DNA of 64,000 nucleotides. It comes from an uncultured Aquimarina sp. (lineage in GTDB: Bacteria > Bacteroidota > Bacteroidia > Flavobacteriales > Flavobacteriaceae). Below, in pieces: positions 51,381-61,044 of the stretch; position 1 is the first letter of the stretch; the number at the start of each line of letters is the position of its first letter. The position numbers and the translations under genes are program-made. The stretch lies in NCBI GenBank assembly GCA_947498815.1, contig CANMLU010000003.1:62001-126000 (forward strand), read 5' to 3'. Below the pieces are notes generated by a model that ran no database searches, was not told the DNA's origin, and saw nothing but the letters and a program-made list of their open reading frames with translations.

Positions 51381-51894
51381 TTGTGTGAAATTTGGTTAAT
51401 TGTTCTTTTAATTATTGATTTAACATAATTAGCGTTTGAATCATATTTTAATAACAAAAAGTGTAAGTATAAGTCATTAATTTAGGAAAGAATTACCCTA
51501 ATTATGATTCTTTAAATATAGAGCATTTAGTCAAGAAACAAAAAAATAATTCCGCACAAGAACCTTCAAATCAATAGCTTACGTTTAAACCGTAAATAAC
51601 TTAAGGGTTTTTGAGTTATTTTAGATATTTAACAAATTTCATATTTATGGTGAATTATTTAACAAAGACTTAAAGTAGTTCAACATATTAATTTAATAGG
51701 ATAAAAGCCATACCAAGGCATTACAATCGTCATTTGGGGAATTTTCAGACAAAAATCATAAAAGAGCGACATAATTATGTCGCTCTTTTTGGACCCAAAA
51801 AAAATATTACTTTGATTTTTGGCTAAAAAAAATAAATAAAATATTTTAAAAGGATTTTTTAATTTTTGAAACAATTTTGCCAATTTTTAAGCCA
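51381..51894. other. Gene-free AT-rich stretch between two minus-strand genes
   Basis: It holds the upstream region of the 1000-residue T9SS gene and, at 51760-51790, the terminator of the outer-membrane protein gene. A 67-codon minus-strand frame (51680-51883) spans that hairpin and is rejected. The 50 bases after 51790 are almost only A and T. Confidence 0.5.
51760..51790 (-). terminator. Terminator of the sigma/anti-sigma/OMP operon
   Basis: AAAAGAGCGACATAA pairs with TTATGTCGCTCTTTT in a near-continuous dyad, with A/T runs on both sides; it is about 105 bases after the OMP gene stop. Confidence 0.7.
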
Positions 51895-52965
51895 TCATAA
51901 ATCAAAACGCAGTCCCAAGGATACATTATTTTGCTCAACCACCGCATTTTTGAAGATCGGTGATAGATCATATTTAAGATATAATGACATGTCGCCAAAT
52001 CCTATATAAGAGCTCAAACCATAAATCAAATCACTTGTATTATAATCTCTTTTTATTTTATCCTTAATACGATCACCATTTTCTTTATACTTCAATTTTT
52101 GTCTTGTACTCACATTTGCACCGACATATCCTCCTAAACCTATTCTAAATTTATTCGCTGTATAATATCGTAAACTCTTTTCTGTCTTTTTTACTTTTGA
52201 AGGACCAAATTCAAAATGAACCGGCACTACAATATTATCCATTCTAAATTTTGATTTATCCAGTTCTACATCAAACTCTTCTAAGTTGGTTTGATCTCCG
52301 TTCTCCACAAAAAATCTATTATCGGTAGGTTTCAAACCATTTGAAGTATACGAAATACCATATCTAACCCTTAAGAAATTGGTATTCTTAAACACCCTTG
52401 TTTTCCAGTACCAACCCAGTTCAAAAAACCGGCTACCCGCTATCTTATAATCCGAATCATCCAATGATTGTCCATCCACGATTGCATTGTTAAGACCAAA
52501 TGCAATTGTTATACCAGATGTTGTTCTCCTATCGTATTTGATTTTTGGTTCTTTCCCTGTATTTACTTTTACTCCAAAGAGAAAATCACCCTCATTATCT
52601 CCTTTTGCTCCAAGCCCAATCCATATTTCGGGATCTCGCATATTTACATATGCTAATCCATTTCTTTCCAGCAAAGCAATTTTGTTATCTATAATTGCTA
52701 TCTTATTTTCGATGTTGAGTGCATGTATCTTGGCAGCTTCTTCTTTTAGTTTCTTGGCCTCTTTACGGCTTATTTCATTATTAGCAAACCTTTCATTAAT
52801 AGCTTCAACTTCTTTTTTGAGTTCTTCTTTTTCTGATGTAATTATTTTTTCTTTTTGTTCGGCTAATTTTTCAATTTTGCTGTTACCCTGCTCATCTTGT
52901 GCATGTGAAAATTGGACAAATAGCGTCAAGGCCATATATATGGCAATTGTAAATAATGTCTTCAT
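51895..52965 (-). CDS. Outer-membrane beta-barrel-like protein with N-terminal coiled coil
   Basis: The 356-residue protein has a signal peptide (cleavage near Ala22), then a highly charged coiled coil of about 75 residues (KIEKLAEQKEKIITSEKEELKKEVEAI) and a beta-strand-rich domain from about residue 110. The last residues (NNVSLGLRFDL) resemble the C-terminal strand of outer-membrane barrels. The coiled coil may span the periplasm or bind peptidoglycan. It follows the ECF sigma and anti-sigma-like genes by 71 bases in the same direction, so it is probably both a target and an output of that sigma factor. Confidence 0.72.
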   Translation of the reverse strand: MKTLFTIAIYMALTLFVQFSHAQDEQGNSKIEKLAEQKEKIITSEKEELKKEVEAINERFANNEISRKEAKKLKEEAAKIHALNIENKIAIIDNKIALLERNGLAYVNMRDPEIWIGLGAKGDNEGDFLFGVKVNTGKEPKIKYDRRTTSGITIAFGLNNAIVDGQSLDDSDYKIAGSRFFELGWYWKTRVFKNTNFLRVRYGISYTSNGLKPTDNRFFVENGDQTNLEEFDVELDKSKFRMDNIVVPVHFEFGPSKVKKTEKSLRYYTANKFRIGLGGYVGANVSTRQKLKYKENGDRIKDKIKRDYNTSDLIYGLSSYIGFGDMSLYLKYDLSPIFKNAVVEQNNVSLGLRFDL

Positions 52966-53036
52966 TTAATTTGATTTTTGTGTGTAATTTCCCTCCAAAC
53001 AAGGAGGGAAACTACAAGTTTGATTGATGAATGATT

Positions 53037-53873
53037 TTAATTCTCTCGTTCTGCTACGGCAGTTTTAACTTTTTGAAAACCCGTTTTAAGCGCTTCAAAA
53101 ACACGTTGTTTAAAAGTTTCATCGATTTCATCTTCTACATCTTGCAAAAGAGCCGATGCACTCACCGTATTAGATTTTAGTATTTTTTTTGCTGTTATTT
53201 CCCGTTGTGCTTCTAGTAACAATGTATTAATTTCGTTATCAGTAACTTCTGTATTGTTCTTTTGTAATTCCTGAATTTGAGCTACAACTTTAGCCACTTC
53301 ATCATCGATTATATGTACAGGGTTGGGAGATACTTTGATTGCTTGCTCTTGGGTATGTGCAACATCAGTATTCTTTTCTAAACCTCTCAAATCATTATCT
53401 TTACTAGAACTCTTATTACCTGCACTTGATTTTTCCTTTTTAATGATTCTGGAATGATCAATACTATTTTTTGACACCACTCTTTTATGAATGGGTGTGG
53501 ATTCGACAATCCCATGAGTATCTATTTTATGTTGTGTAACTACTTCGTCTTGATTGTTCAATATCTCTTCATTAAGCACTTCTTTTTGCACTACTTCTGT
53601 ATTTTCTTGCTGAACATTCTTATCATCTGTATTTACAAACTTTGTATCCGTATCTACTCCAGTTATACTATTACTCTTAAATATTGAGGTCATGATTAAT
53701 GCTCCTATAAAAATGGCAGCGATAGCATACCAAAATATATTTTTAGACTCATTTTTTTTGATTTGCGTATCATCAATTTTAGAGGCTAATCTTTTCCAGG
53801 AATCTTCTGAAGGCCTTATAACGCGCTGATCAAGCTTTTCCTTCATCTTTTCTTCAAATTTCAATGGCGCCAT
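53037..53873 (-). CDS. Anti-sigma-like single-pass membrane protein
   Basis: The 278-residue protein has a cytosolic N-terminus (KFEEKMKEKLDQRVIRPSEDSWKRLASKI, residues 5-33), one membrane helix (FWYAIAAIFIGALIMTSIF, about 47-65) and a charged periplasmic part with no clear fold. The PSEDSWKRLASKI pattern is common at the start of Bacteroidota proteins paired with ECF sigma factors. Its gene overlaps the sigma gene by 20 bases, which is the usual coupling of sigma and anti-sigma. Sigma binding is inferred from position and topology. Confidence 0.72.
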   Translation of the reverse strand: MAPLKFEEKMKEKLDQRVIRPSEDSWKRLASKIDDTQIKKNESKNIFWYAIAAIFIGALIMTSIFKSNSITGVDTDTKFVNTDDKNVQQENTEVVQKEVLNEEILNNQDEVVTQHKIDTHGIVESTPIHKRVVSKNSIDHSRIIKKEKSSAGNKSSSKDNDLRGLEKNTDVAHTQEQAIKVSPNPVHIIDDEVAKVVAQIQELQKNNTEVTDNEINTLLLEAQREITAKKILKSNTVSASALLQDVEDEIDETFKQRVFEALKTGFQKVKTAVAEREN

Positions 53874-54423
53874 TATTTATTCTATTTTGTTGGTTCAACT
53901 TTTGCTGTAACATTTTTCTAGCTTTAAATAATTGAGATTTTGATGTACTTTCAGAAATTCCAAACATCTTAGCTATCTCGTTATGCTTATATCCTTCTAC
54001 AGCGTACAATACAAACACCATTCTATATCCTTCGGGAAGACTATCTATTAATTCCTGAATTTGTTCTACTTCCAATTCTGTATTGACATTGTTCCACGAT
54101 TCTTCTGTGTAACTCTTTACTTCTTCGGTAAAAAGTATCTGTTTTTCTTTTCTAAGAAATGAGATTGATTCATTAACCATGATTTTTCTTACCCATCCTT
54201 CAAAACTTCCTTCAGATTTAAAATTCTTCAAATTCAAGAATACTTTTAGAAATCCATTGAGCATTACTTCTTCTGCAAAATGTATATCACTTATATATCT
54301 GCGACAAACACTTAGCATCTTGGGCGCATATTTTTCATACAACTGATGCTGCGCATCCCGGTGCTGTTTGGTTGCTTTTTTTATGAGCAATGCTTCGTTT
54401 CTATAAAATTGAATAACTTTCAA
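53854..54423 (-). CDS. ECF-type RNA polymerase sigma factor
   Basis: The 189-residue sigma-70 family protein has region 2 (AQHQLYEKYAPKMLSVCRRYISDIHFAEEVMLNGFLKVFLNLKNF) and region 4 (SLPEGYRMVFVLYAVEGYKHNEIAKMFGISESTSKSQLFKARKMLQQKL) with nothing between except a short linker. It directs RNA polymerase to a small set of promoters, most likely for cell-envelope functions given the anti-sigma-like membrane protein and OMP encoded next. The three genes form an operon. Confidence 0.92.
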   Translation of the reverse strand: MKVIQFYRNEALLIKKATKQHRDAQHQLYEKYAPKMLSVCRRYISDIHFAEEVMLNGFLKVFLNLKNFKSEGSFEGWVRKIMVNESISFLRKEKQILFTEEVKSYTEESWNNVNTELEVEQIQELIDSLPEGYRMVFVLYAVEGYKHNEIAKMFGISESTSKSQLFKARKMLQQKLNQQNRINNGAIEI

Positions 54424-54535
54424 TACGATACATTAATTAATTTATGTCTTCTATTTATATAGACGTGATAAAAATCAAAATGGTTGCCTGAGGTGTGAAA
54501 AGTTTTTTTGTAGGCTAATGATTTCTTCTTGAGGT

Positions 54536-55513
54536 TTATTTTTTTCGGTCGATTACATATTCGACCATTAATTCGAGCGAAGATTTATAATCAGAATCGG
54601 GATATTCTGATAAAATTGAGAGCGCTTCATCTTTAAACCTATACATTACGGTGACTGCATAATCCAGTCCCCCACTTTCTTTAACAAAACCAATAACCTC
54701 TTTAACTCGTTTTTTGTCTTTATTATGATTCTTTACCGAATTAATAAGCCACTTCTTTTTTTCTTTGGTACAATTGTTAATCGTATAGATTAAAGGTAAT
54801 GTCATCTTTTGTTCTTTAATATCAATACCTGTAGGTTTACCTATAGCTGTATCTCCATAATCAAACAAATCATCTTTAATTTGAAACGCCATGCCGATAA
54901 GTTCTCCAAATTTTTTCATTTTTTGAATATCTTCGGAATCCGGAGCTACCGAACAGGCTCCCAAACTACAGCATGCGGCAATCAAAGTAGCTGTTTTTTG
55001 CCTTATGATTTCGTAATATATATCTTCTGTAATATCTAAGCTCCTGGCTTTTTCGATTTGAAGTAATTCTCCTTCACTCATTTCACGAACAGCAACCGAA
55101 ATAATCCTTAAAAGGTCAAAATCGCCATAGTCAATTGATAATAATAACCCTTTTGACAACAAATAATCACCAACCAGCACTGCAATTTTATTTTTCCAAA
55201 GAGCATTTATGGAAAAAAAACCTCGTCTTCTATTCGAGTCATCTACCACATCGTCATGAACCAAAGTAGCAGTATGGATAAGCTCTATTACAGACGCACC
55301 TCGATACGTTCGCTCATTCACTTCTCCTCCAGAAATCATTTTTGAAACTAAAAACACAAACATAGGCCGCATTTGCTTGCCTTTTCTGTTTACAATATAA
55401 TGAGTTATCCTATTGAGCAGTGCCACCTGAGAAGACATTGATTGTGAAAACTTTTTCTCAAAAAGCTCCATCTCATCAATAATCGGTAGTTTTATTTGCT
55501 CAACAACTTTCAA
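54536..55513 (-). CDS. Polyprenyl diphosphate synthase (long-chain trans-prenyltransferase)
   Basis: The 325-residue enzyme has both aspartate-rich motifs: LVHDDVVDDSNRRRG (first) and FQIKDDLFDYG (second). The RGKQMRPMFVFL segment precedes them. It extends farnesyl or geranyl diphosphate with isopentenyl units, giving the side chain of menaquinone or a similar long polyprenyl; chain length cannot be read with certainty. Residues before the first DDxxD are small, in keeping with long products. It is separate from the sigma operon by 113 bases. Confidence 0.93.
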   Translation of the reverse strand: MKVVEQIKLPIIDEMELFEKKFSQSMSSQVALLNRITHYIVNRKGKQMRPMFVFLVSKMISGGEVNERTYRGASVIELIHTATLVHDDVVDDSNRRRGFFSINALWKNKIAVLVGDYLLSKGLLLSIDYGDFDLLRIISVAVREMSEGELLQIEKARSLDITEDIYYEIIRQKTATLIAACCSLGACSVAPDSEDIQKMKKFGELIGMAFQIKDDLFDYGDTAIGKPTGIDIKEQKMTLPLIYTINNCTKEKKKWLINSVKNHNKDKKRVKEVIGFVKESGGLDYAVTVMYRFKDEALSILSEYPDSDYKSSLELMVEYVIDRKK

Positions 55514-55648
55514 TATATGATTCTTGATTCTGTATTATTATATCTTGCGAAGATAATGCAAATAGTTTTTTCTAAGAAGATGATTATGTTATAAGTAGAG
55601 AATAAATTTAAACTAAAGAAATCAAACTTTTTACAACCGATAGAAACG

Positions 55649-56689
55649 TTATGATTTATTGGCTAGCTGGCCACAAGCTGCGTCAATATCTTTTCCTCGA
55701 CTGCGGCGAACATTGACAACAATACCTCGAGACTCTAGTCCTTTAATATAACTATCTATTGCTTTGCTCGATGCTTGCTGAAATTCTCCGTCATCGATGG
55801 GGTTATATTCAATCAAATTAACTTTGCATGGCACGTATGAACAAAATTTAATAAGCGCTTCAATATCTTCTGCTCTGTCATTAATACCATCCCACACTAC
55901 GTATTCATAGGTGATTCTACTTTTGGTTTTTTCATACCAGTATTCTAAGGCATCTTTTAGGTCCGAGAGCGGAAATGTTTCATTAAAGGGCATTATTGAA
56001 GTTCGTACTTCATCAATTGCAGAGTGCAATGAGACCGCTAATTTAAATCTTACCTCATCATCTGCCATTTTTTTGATGATTTTGGGCACTCCCGACGTAG
56101 AAACGGTTATTCTTTTGGGTGACATTCCTAACCCTTCTGAAGCTGTAATCTTATCAATAGCCTTGAGCACATTATTATAATTCATTAACGGTTCTCCCAT
56201 TCCCATAAAAACAATGTTGGATAATGGCCTATTATAATATAATCTACTCTCTCTATCAATAGCTACTACCTGATCATAGATTTCATCCGGATTAAGGTTT
56301 CGCATCCTTTTTAACCGTGCTGTTGCACAAAACTTACAATCTAAGCTACATCCAACCTGAGAAGAAACACAGGCGGTGGTTCGAGTTGGTGTTGGAATAA
56401 GCACCGATTCGACAATTAACCCATCATGCAATCTTACAGCATTTTTTATGGTTCCGTCTTTGCTTCGTTGCATCTGATCAACCCGGATATGATTGATTAC
56501 AAAATTATCTTCAAGCATTTTGCGAGTGGCTTTAGAAATATTCGTCATATCTTCAAAGCTATGAGCTCCTTTGACCCAAAGCCATTCGTATACTTGATTA
56601 CCACGGAAAGATTTATCTCCATTTTCTTCAAAGAACGCTCTTAATTGTTCTTTGGTCAATGCTCTTATGTCCTTTTTCTTAACGTTCAT
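55649..56689 (-). CDS. rlmN: 23S rRNA/tRNA (adenine2503-C2)-methyltransferase RlmN
   Basis: I chose the ATG at 56689 (MNVKKKDIRALTKEQLRAFF), as the additional 14 residues from 56731 look unlike the family. The 346-residue radical-SAM enzyme has the cluster motif CSLDCKFC, the conserved Cys in CVSSQVGC, FMGMGEPLMN, and the C-terminal catalytic Cys in IDAACGQL. It methylates A2503 of 23S rRNA and some tRNAs by a two-SAM mechanism. Confidence 0.95.
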   Translation of the reverse strand: MNVKKKDIRALTKEQLRAFFEENGDKSFRGNQVYEWLWVKGAHSFEDMTNISKATRKMLEDNFVINHIRVDQMQRSKDGTIKNAVRLHDGLIVESVLIPTPTRTTACVSSQVGCSLDCKFCATARLKRMRNLNPDEIYDQVVAIDRESRLYYNRPLSNIVFMGMGEPLMNYNNVLKAIDKITASEGLGMSPKRITVSTSGVPKIIKKMADDEVRFKLAVSLHSAIDEVRTSIMPFNETFPLSDLKDALEYWYEKTKSRITYEYVVWDGINDRAEDIEALIKFCSYVPCKVNLIEYNPIDDGEFQQASSKAIDSYIKGLESRGIVVNVRRSRGKDIDAACGQLANKS

Positions 56690-56758
56690 ACTTCTTGCAA
56701 AAGTAAAAAGATAAAACGGCACTCGTATCAATATAGGGTATTATTATTATTACAAAGC

Positions 56759-56792
56759 AAAACCCTTTGACATACGTATATCAAAGGGTTTT
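56759..56792 (-). terminator. Terminator after the CHI-like/DUF2147 gene
   Basis: AAAACCCTTTGA (56759-56770) pairs perfectly with TCAAAGGGTTTT (56781-56792). It lies 22 bases after the stop codon of the minus-strand gene. Confidence 0.8.
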
Positions 56793-56813
56793 GTTTTAAG
56801 TTTTATTGAGGAA

Positions 56814-57737
56814 TTACTGTTTCGCTCTTCTCCATTGGTGAACTCCTCCGCTACCTTTATACTTTACATTAAGTATATCTCGGTCTTCTTCATCAATCCA
56901 CATTTGACAATCTGCAACTTTACCATCTCTGATATTCGTAAACTTTCCACCTGTATACTTATCTCCGTTAAGTTGCATTCTTTTTACAACAACAAGTCCT
57001 TCCACTTTTTTATTTTTATCATCACCAGTACAGTCATAACATACATTGTCTCTCTCTGATTGTCTCAGCATTCTTTCTATGGCTCCAAAAACTTTTCCTT
57101 CGAGCATATATAATTGAATAACACTAAGGGCAACACCGGTTTTTTTATCAACCATTTTCCATTTTCCTAATATTGGATTAGGCTCAAAAGATGCAAGTAA
57201 GTTTTTCTTTAATTCTGAATCTACAGGGTTTTCTCCTAACCAGATTTTAAATAATGCTTTTTTAAACTCTGGATGGTTCATTTTTCCAAGTAGTTCTTTA
57301 TTTCTGTATACCATCAGATCTCCTCCTTTTTTGTGAAGGATTCTAAAAATGTCATACTTTTTAATATCCTTGGGAAGAATATTTATAAAGTCCCTGATTT
57401 GATTTTCCAAAAGATAGCTATTACCATCTGTCGCTCTTTCAATTCCGTTTCTAACAATCTCTTTTAGTTCTTCTCCTTCTAGAGAAGAAGTTACTTTAAG
57501 AGTAATGGCCATAGTATCATCTTTCTCTGCCACCATAATTCCATCTTCAACTCCATTAACTTCAAAATCAAGATATAGTGCCATCGCATACATTCTATCT
57601 CTTGTACCTGCTCCATTAAGCATTAGTTCAGAATCTCCAAAAACATCTACATCATTAAAATGAACGCTCCCGACTTTAGTCTGGGCAAAGGAGCAAAAAG
57701 TGATAAAAAATGTTACGTAATAAATTACTGTTTTCAT
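56814..57737 (-). CDS. Secreted fusion of chalcone isomerase-like domain and DUF2147
   Basis: The 307-residue protein has a signal peptide (cleaved near Ala18). Residues about 20-175 are a chalcone isomerase-like domain (LMLNGAGTRDRMYAMALYLDF, the hallmark of bacterial CHI-like proteins, without flavonoid chemistry). Residues about 188-305 are DUF2147 (ILGKWKMVDKKTGVALSVIQL, VCYDCTGDDKNKKVEGLVVVKRMQ, VKYKGSGGVHQWRR). The two are often separate genes; their fusion suggests a shared periplasmic ligand, perhaps a fatty acid or small molecule. The gene is monocistronic. Confidence 0.85.
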   Translation of the reverse strand: MKTVIYYVTFFITFCSFAQTKVGSVHFNDVDVFGDSELMLNGAGTRDRMYAMALYLDFEVNGVEDGIMVAEKDDTMAITLKVTSSLEGEELKEIVRNGIERATDGNSYLLENQIRDFINILPKDIKKYDIFRILHKKGGDLMVYRNKELLGKMNHPEFKKALFKIWLGENPVDSELKKNLLASFEPNPILGKWKMVDKKTGVALSVIQLYMLEGKVFGAIERMLRQSERDNVCYDCTGDDKNKKVEGLVVVKRMQLNGDKYTGGKFTNIRDGKVADCQMWIDEEDRDILNVKYKGSGGVHQWRRAKQ

Positions 57738-57970
57738 TATACAATTAATTAGGTTTAGTTCTTATTTGTAATCTGGAATGCAAAAAACGAACCAAATTTC
57801 ATAAAAAACGTATTTAACGCAATAATGTTGTTGTTTTAATCGATGAAAAACCATATTTATCGTTATAAAACACGAATGCAAATTACGGCAAAACCGTACT
57901 TTTTACCAAATGTAAACTCAATAATTATTGCAAATAAAACAATTTAATAGTTTAATCCTTAGAAATATAT

Positions 57971-58010
57971 AAAAAATACCTGCTTAATTTTAAATCAAAC
58001 AGGTATTTTA
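57971..58010 (-). terminator. Terminator after queA
   Basis: AAAATACCTG (57973-57982) and CAGGTATTTT (58000-58009) form a perfect 10-bp stem, followed on the minus strand by T-rich sequence, 20 bases after the queA stop. The rest of the 57738-58029 gap shows nothing else. Confidence 0.8.
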
Positions 58011-58029
58011 ATAATTTTATCGTTTTTTC

Positions 58030-59079
58030 TTAAAGTATTAACATTGCATCACCGTAAGAGTAAAACTTATATTTTTCTTTGACAGCTTCTTCATAAGCTT
58101 CTTTAATGAAATCGTGTCCTGCAAATGCAGAAACCATCATCAACAAAGTAGATTTTGGTGTATGAAAATTAGTAATCATACTATTTGCGATACTAAAATC
58201 ATAAGGAGGAAAAATAAACTTGTTTGTCCACCCTCCAAATTCATTTAAAGTTCTTTCTGAAGACACCGAACTCTCTAATGCTCTCATTACCGTAGTTCCG
58301 ACCGCACAAACTCTTCTTTTATTAGCAATACCTTGATTAATTGTCTCTGTAGCCTTTGCCATGATATATGCCTCTTCACTATCCATCTTGTGCTTTGACA
58401 GATCTTCTACCTCGACTGGATTAAATGTACCTAACCCTACATGCAAAGTAACTTCAGCAAAATCAACGCCTTTAATCTCCAAACGCTTCATTAGGTGTTT
58501 AGAGAAATGAAGTCCTGCCGTTGGTGCTGCAACTGCTCCTTCATTCTTAGCATATATTGTTTGGTATCTTTCTTCGTCTTCAGGTTCTGTATCTCTTTTG
58601 ATATATTTGGGCAATGGTGTTTCACCTAGGTCTGTAAGTTTCTGTCTAAACTCATCATAGGATCCATCATATAAAAAACGTAATGTACGACCTCTTGATG
58701 TTGTATTATCTATTACCTCTGCTACTAAACTTTCATCATCTCCAAAATAAAGCTTGTTACCAATACGAATTTTTCGAGCTGGATCAACAAGAACATCCCA
58801 AAGGCGTGTTTCTGAATTTAATTCACGTAATAAAAACACTTCAATTCTTGCCCCAGTTTTTTCTTTATTACCATATAATCGAGCAGGAAAAACTTTCGTA
58901 TTATTAACTACCATAACATCGTTGGGTTCAAAATAATCAATAAGATCCTTGAACTGTTTATGTTCTATAGTTTGATCTTTTCGATTAAGAACCATTAGAC
59001 GGGCTTCGTCTCTATTCTCTGCCGGGTACTCCGCCAATAATTCCTGTGGAAGGTTAAAATTGAAATGTGATAACTTCAT
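58030..59079 (-). CDS. queA: S-adenosylmethionine:tRNA ribosyltransferase-isomerase QueA
   Basis: The 349-residue enzyme matches QueA from the start ([33 protein letters not shown]) through [76 protein letters not shown] and [20 protein letters not shown]. It transfers the ribosyl group of SAM to 7-aminomethyl-7-deazaguanine in tRNA, the penultimate step to queuosine. It has its own promoter. Confidence 0.97.
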   Translation of the reverse strand: MKLSHFNFNLPQELLAEYPAENRDEARLMVLNRKDQTIEHKQFKDLIDYFEPNDVMVVNNTKVFPARLYGNKEKTGARIEVFLLRELNSETRLWDVLVDPARKIRIGNKLYFGDDESLVAEVIDNTTSRGRTLRFLYDGSYDEFRQKLTDLGETPLPKYIKRDTEPEDEERYQTIYAKNEGAVAAPTAGLHFSKHLMKRLEIKGVDFAEVTLHVGLGTFNPVEVEDLSKHKMDSEEAYIMAKATETINQGIANKRRVCAVGTTVMRALESSVSSERTLNEFGGWTNKFIFPPYDFSIANSMITNFHTPKSTLLMMVSAFAGHDFIKEAYEEAVKEKYKFYSYGDAMLIL

Positions 59080-59101
59080 TCGTGTTTATTTTTTGAAGGT
59101 G

Positions 59102-59133
59102 CAAATATACAATCTCACCATAGGCGTTGTCAA
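59102..59133 (-). promoter_or_regulatory. Promoter of queA
   Basis: On the minus strand TTG (59133-59131), 21 bases, then TATATTTG (59109-59102), which is an exact -7 box. It lies 23 bases before the queA start codon. Confidence 0.65.
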
Positions 59134-59239
59134 GTAAATTATGATATATTTTATCCTTACAGGACTAATTAACTTTCATTTGTATATTAAAAGTCTTGTT
59201 TAACATCTTAAAACAAAGCTTTATAAATTATTTCTCAAT

Positions 59240-60460
59240 TTACAATATTTCGAATCCCAAGGCTTTCAAATCATTCCAAAAATCTGGATACGATTTTGAC
59301 ACTACATCCGCATCTTCAATTTGTAATGATGTTTTCAGTGCCAAAGGAGCAAATGCCATAGCCATACGGTGATCATTATATGTTGCTATAGGAATGTCCT
59401 TTTTTATTGAAGAAGAAGGTTCTAATCTCAAAGTATCTTCAGTTATATTAACTTTTCCTCCTAACTTTTCGATTTCAGTTTTCAAAGCTTCTAATCGATC
59501 CGTTTCTTTGATTTTTAAGGTATGTAGTCCCGTTAGATAACATTTAATACCTAGGCCGAAACAAGTTACAGCAATTGTTTGAGCAATATCCGGAGAATTT
59601 GACAAATCCAATCCATCTGGTAATTTAGGCACAAAACCCGGTATATTTTTTAAGGTAATTGTATTATTAGCATACGTAGTTTCAACACCCAGGTATCTAT
59701 AGATTTCATCCAAAGAAGAATCACCTTGATAACTTTGTTTTTTATAACTTCCTATAGTAATTGTGACATTATTCGATAAAGCGGCAATACCATAAAAATA
59801 GGATGCAGAACTCCAATCGGATTCTACCACAACATTTTTTGAGAGCGTTGAGTCATTTGGAAAAATAACTATGGTATTATTCTCAAAAGTCCCTTTGATC
59901 CCAACATCTCGCAACAAACTCAATGTCATATTGATGTACGGAACCGAAGTAATTTTTCCTTCTAAAGAAATTTCCAAGCCATTGGGCAATGATGAGGCTA
60001 TCAACATTAAAGCGGAAATATATTGACTACTCACATTTGCTTGCAATGAAACCTTATTGGAGTTAGGACGTTGCCCTTTGATCTTTATTGGTGGATATCC
60101 ATTTTCTTTTTCATAACCGATCTCACATCCAAGTTGTTGCAAGGCTTCAACCAAAATTTTAATTGGTCTTTCTTGCATTCTTTTGCTTCCGGTGAGTATG
60201 GTATCCCTACCTTCTTTTACTGCAAAATATGCCGTAAGGAAACGCATGGCTGTTCCTGCATGATGAATATCGACAATTGCCTCATTGCTGGCTAATGCCT
60301 TTTGCATGAGTTGTGAATCATCGCTATTGGAAACATTATCGATCTTAATATTAGGATATAATGCCTGAAGAATAAGCATTCTATTGGTTTCACTCTTGGA
60401 TCCTGTTATTTGTAATGTACCGTTTTTTATACTCGAAATGTGTTGTAATTTCAAAGCCAT
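59240..60460 (-). CDS. aroA: 3-phosphoshikimate 1-carboxyvinyltransferase (EPSP synthase) AroA
   Basis: The 406-residue enzyme has the two-domain EPSP synthase pattern: TGSKSETNRMLILQALYP (the SKSxxxR shikimate-phosphate site), AGTAMRFLTAYFA, TGSKRMQERPIKILVEAL, the central VVESDWSSASYF, and the C-terminal IKETDRLEALKTEIEKLG and YNDHRMAMAFAPLAL. It joins PEP to shikimate 3-phosphate for aromatic amino acid synthesis. It is the last gene of a minus-strand operon, one base after the small membrane protein gene. Confidence 0.96.
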   Translation of the reverse strand: MALKLQHISSIKNGTLQITGSKSETNRMLILQALYPNIKIDNVSNSDDSQLMQKALASNEAIVDIHHAGTAMRFLTAYFAVKEGRDTILTGSKRMQERPIKILVEALQQLGCEIGYEKENGYPPIKIKGQRPNSNKVSLQANVSSQYISALMLIASSLPNGLEISLEGKITSVPYINMTLSLLRDVGIKGTFENNTIVIFPNDSTLSKNVVVESDWSSASYFYGIAALSNNVTITIGSYKKQSYQGDSSLDEIYRYLGVETTYANNTITLKNIPGFVPKLPDGLDLSNSPDIAQTIAVTCFGLGIKCYLTGLHTLKIKETDRLEALKTEIEKLGGKVNITEDTLRLEPSSSIKKDIPIATYNDHRMAMAFAPLALKTSLQIEDADVVSKSYPDFWNDLKALGFEIL

Positions 60461-60461
60461 T

Positions 60462-60716
60462 TTATCGATTTGATTTGCGTTTTCTTAATTCAAAATAATA
60501 TCCCATGATCATTCCGTACATTAATCCCCCCACAATTCTAGACAGAAAATATCGAACCCATTGGCCATTTTCGATCCTTTCTTTTATAAAGGAATCCCAT
60601 TGCAATCCTCCGAACGTCTTTATATGTTCAATAACACTATAAATGATCATTAAACCTAGCCCCACAAAAAACACAGAAATCCAGTATCTTTTTGAGGCGA
60701 GTATAGCTCTCAACAT
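60462..60716 (-). CDS. Small two-helix membrane protein of unknown function
   Basis: The 84-residue protein has two hydrophobic helices (about 12-28 and 57-74) separated by a loop with FGGLQWDSFIKERIENGQWVRYFLSRIVGG, and a basic tail (RKRKSNR). I do not recognise a family. It starts on the last base of the stop codon of the pyrophosphohydrolase gene (TAATG) and ends one base before aroA, so it is surely co-transcribed. Confidence 0.7.
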   Translation of the reverse strand: MLRAILASKRYWISVFFVGLGLMIIYSVIEHIKTFGGLQWDSFIKERIENGQWVRYFLSRIVGGLMYGMIMGYYFELRKRKSNR

Positions 60717-61042
60717 TATTTTAATTTTTCATTATTATGGTGACGATCATGATCTCGTTTTGTTTTTATATCCAGTTTCTTGTCAAAAGCCTCTTGCAAG
60801 TCCACACCTGTTTGGTTTGCCAAGCACAAAACTACAAATAAAACATCTGCCAGTTCCTCTCCCAGATCCTTATTTTTATCGCTTTCTTTTTCGCTCTGTT
60901 CTCCGTAACGTCTTGCAATAATTCTGGCCACTTCGCCTACTTCTTCTGTAAGTTGAGCCATATTCGTAAGCTCATTAAAATAGCGCACTCCATGATTTTT
61001 AATCCAATCATCTACTGCCTGTTGTGCATTTTGGATATTCAT
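60716..61042 (-). CDS. MazG-type nucleotide pyrophosphohydrolase
   Basis: The 108-residue all-alpha protein has the MazG/dCTPase-type motif E-x2-E ... E-x2-D: LTEEVGEVARIIARRYG followed by DLGEELADVLFVVLCLANQTGVDLQEAF. It hydrolyses nucleoside triphosphates to monophosphates plus pyrophosphate with magnesium, a house-cleaning role. The name given to similar short proteins varies. It starts two bases after the stop of the DUF3857 gene and overlaps the next gene by one base. Confidence 0.9.
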   Translation of the reverse strand: MNIQNAQQAVDDWIKNHGVRYFNELTNMAQLTEEVGEVARIIARRYGEQSEKESDKNKDLGEELADVLFVVLCLANQTGVDLQEAFDKKLDIKTKRDHDRHHNNEKLK

Positions 61043-61044
61043 AT

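Noticed and set aside
51680-51883. 67-codon minus-strand open frame
   Set aside because: It runs through a clear terminator hairpin and an A/T-only stretch.
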